From assembly GCF_002105155.1 (NCBI RefSeq), contig NW_019029013.1, forward strand, positions 1-64,000: 64,000 bases of DNA. The letters run 5' to 3'. Below, piece by piece: positions 62,664-64,000 of the stretch. Below the pieces are notes generated by a model. The model was given only the letters and a program-made list of their open reading frames with translations. It did not search any database and had not been told where the DNA came from. The DNA comes from Lobosporangium transversale. Its lineage: Eukaryota > Mortierellomycota > Mortierellomycetes > Mortierellales > Mortierellaceae. The translations under genes were made by a program, and so were the position numbers. Within the stretch, counting starts at the first letter, position 1; each line of letters opens with the position of its first letter.

Positions 62664-64000
62664 ATGGCACAGCAGCTAAAGCCTCTTGATGACCTCAATA
62701 TCAACAGCAGCACAGTAGAGCCTGGCTGCGAAGCGACACCAAGCAAACGCAGCAACAACGATAAGGACCCCATTTCCGACAACATACCAATAGCCATGTC
62801 TGGAAATCCATCATCTTCCTCCTCCTCTGCCTCGACTTCAAATGAATGTCCTTTGCCCTCTTCAACAGATTCATCTCTTTTTCATGATAATCGCCTATCC
62901 TCCAACATCAATAAAAACCACATCAACTACAAAAACCATAATAGTAGCAGTAACATCATCTTTATCAGCGATAGTGATCGTTATACCAATAAACGCCGTG
63001 GTAGTGATAGCAGTAGTATCAGTAGTGCAAGTATTGGAAGTAGTACAAGTAGTGGAAGCAGTCCTAGACGTGGTAGCAGCAGCAGGCGTTTAAGAACCAT
63101 TAGCCATCAATCGATCCATGTACGCCTACTGCGATTGGTGTGGTCTATGGTGTTGCTGATGGGTGAACACGGTGTATACTGGGTTTTGATACATCGGTGC
63201 TCTTGGCCAGAGAACTCGTCATGGGTAAGTTTATTATTTAATACTTTCCCTTACCCAAATCCCCATCTCCATATTCTATTTCATCAGTTCTTTCCAATGC
63301 GCACTGGCTTTTTTTTTTTTTTTTTTTTTTTTTTTTTCATTCATAGCTGACATGAAAAGATATCCTTGAGTTACGAGTGATCCCTTTTTTTATTTTCCGA
63401 ATTGAAGAGGACTTTATTTAACCTCGAAGCCTGTGACCCCTTTTGGATGATGTGAATCGTGTCAGAGCAAAGTGTATATTATACTATCCTACTAAAAAAA
63501 AAAAAAACGTTCATTCATATTCAAACTGAGAGAAACCAGGCCAATATCACATGGAGATAATGAAGGGGTGTGTGTGTGAAAGAATACTTGGTGTGGTCTC
63601 TTTAAAGCCATTCACATGATCCTTCCAAAACAGTCCCACTTGTTCCTACAGTCGCGTTCCGTAAACATGACGTGAATACCAAAGCAAGCATAGATTTATC
63701 TAACTTCTCTCCGACATTATCGGATGGGTATGCAATTATCGATTATCTCTTTCAATAGGATCAGAGCTCTGAGACTCGAAAGGAACATTATAGGATTGCG
63801 TTAATTGCAGACCCACAGCTCACAGACTGGATGTCATATCATCAATCTGGGCTGCTGCTGGCCCTAGTCGAGATCTATACTGATATTTTTATGCGACGTA
63901 GTTTCAAGCGGTTACATGCCTCTTTACGGCCTGATGCTGTCATATTCTTGGGTGATTTACTAGATGGGGGGCGAACGACTTTTGGAAAGACCTTTGATAA
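62664..64000 (+). CDS. Cdc1/Ted1/MPPE1-type metallophosphoesterase, partial (3' end off the window)
   Basis: Exon 1 62664-63224 and exon 2 from 63759 to the window edge, joined in phase 0 across GTAAGT..AATAG. The N-terminal 145 residues are Ser/Asn-rich and disordered. A hydrophobic segment (about 152-180: VRLLRLVWSMVLLMGEHGVYW) is followed by CSWPENSSW and, after the intron, YRIALIADPQLTDW (first metal-binding motif, D-x-Q), ALVEIYTDIFMRRSFKRL, LRPDAVIFLGDLLDGGR (second motif, GDxxDGG). These are the hallmarks of the Cdc1/Ted1 (PGAP5/MPPE1) family, Mn-dependent enzymes that trim ethanolamine-phosphate from GPI anchors in the ER. The remaining metal ligands lie outside the window. A small extra exon within the 534-base intron is possible. 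Which paralogue (Cdc1 or Ted1) cannot be told. Confidence 0.88.

Overview
The window is nuclear DNA of an early-diverging filamentous fungus, most likely Mucoromycota (a Mortierella/Lobosporangium-like genome is my best guess, not proven). The reasons are intron-rich genes with GT..AG introns and T-rich acceptors, moderate-to-low GC, many pure poly-A/poly-T runs of 15-30 bases in introns and spacers, long Gln/Asn/Ser/His-rich tracts, and a mix of LINE, SINE, Ty3/Gypsy, MULE-like and TnpB-like (Fanzor) elements beside conserved single-copy genes. All exon structures were built by hand from splice signals and protein-family matches recalled from knowledge; no search was run.

Left arm (1-28.3 kb), housekeeping genes: a large coiled-coil protein leaving the window (<1-3939, -), UXT prefoldin-like (5702-6753, -), an ADCK1/Mcp2-type ABC1 atypical kinase (7423-9822, +), a UBE2Z-type E2 with a second, catalytically dead UBC domain (10468-13463, -), a Sec14-like CRAL-TRIO protein (15122-17267, -), a 4.8 kb gene-poor stretch holding a TTAA-flanked piggyBac-like miniature element (20371-20871), an NDUFA4/MLRQ subunit (22040-22625, +), the Ubc13 partner Mms2 (24617-26212, +) and an unrecognised polytopic membrane protein (26549-28332, -).

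Middle (28.9-47.4 kb), nested transposable elements: two 5'-truncated LINE copies on the minus strand. The second is split by a young Ty3/Gypsy chromovirus (31083-37953; 170-bp LTRs that read the same throughout; 5-bp target duplication) and by a tRNA-headed SINE (38762-39441; 20-bp target duplication) whose 3' part resembles the LINE 3' part. Then come an intact-looking tRNA-Arg(ACG) gene, two adjacent MULE-like miniature elements with perfect 9-bp target duplications, a decayed Gypsy element with an inverted LTR, and a two-zinc-finger protein gene whose intron is a 26-copy minisatellite.

Right arm (47.4-64 kb): the most unusual locus is 50311-53742 (+), a decayed gene that reads as an XPG/FEN1-like nuclease joined through spliceable introns to a TnpB/Fanzor-type RuvC nuclease with its zinc finger. 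It is followed by GID4/VID24 (54139-55477, -), saccharopine dehydrogenase LYS1 (57357-58725, +), PEX14 (59118-60761, +) and the start of a Cdc1/Ted1/MPPE1-type metallophosphoesterase leaving the window (62664->64000, +).

The cellular genes are not an operon or a pathway cluster; they are neighbours with separate jobs (ubiquitin system: UBE2Z-like, MMS2, GID4; mitochondria: ADCK1-like, NDUFA4; peroxisome: PEX14; lysine synthesis: LYS1).
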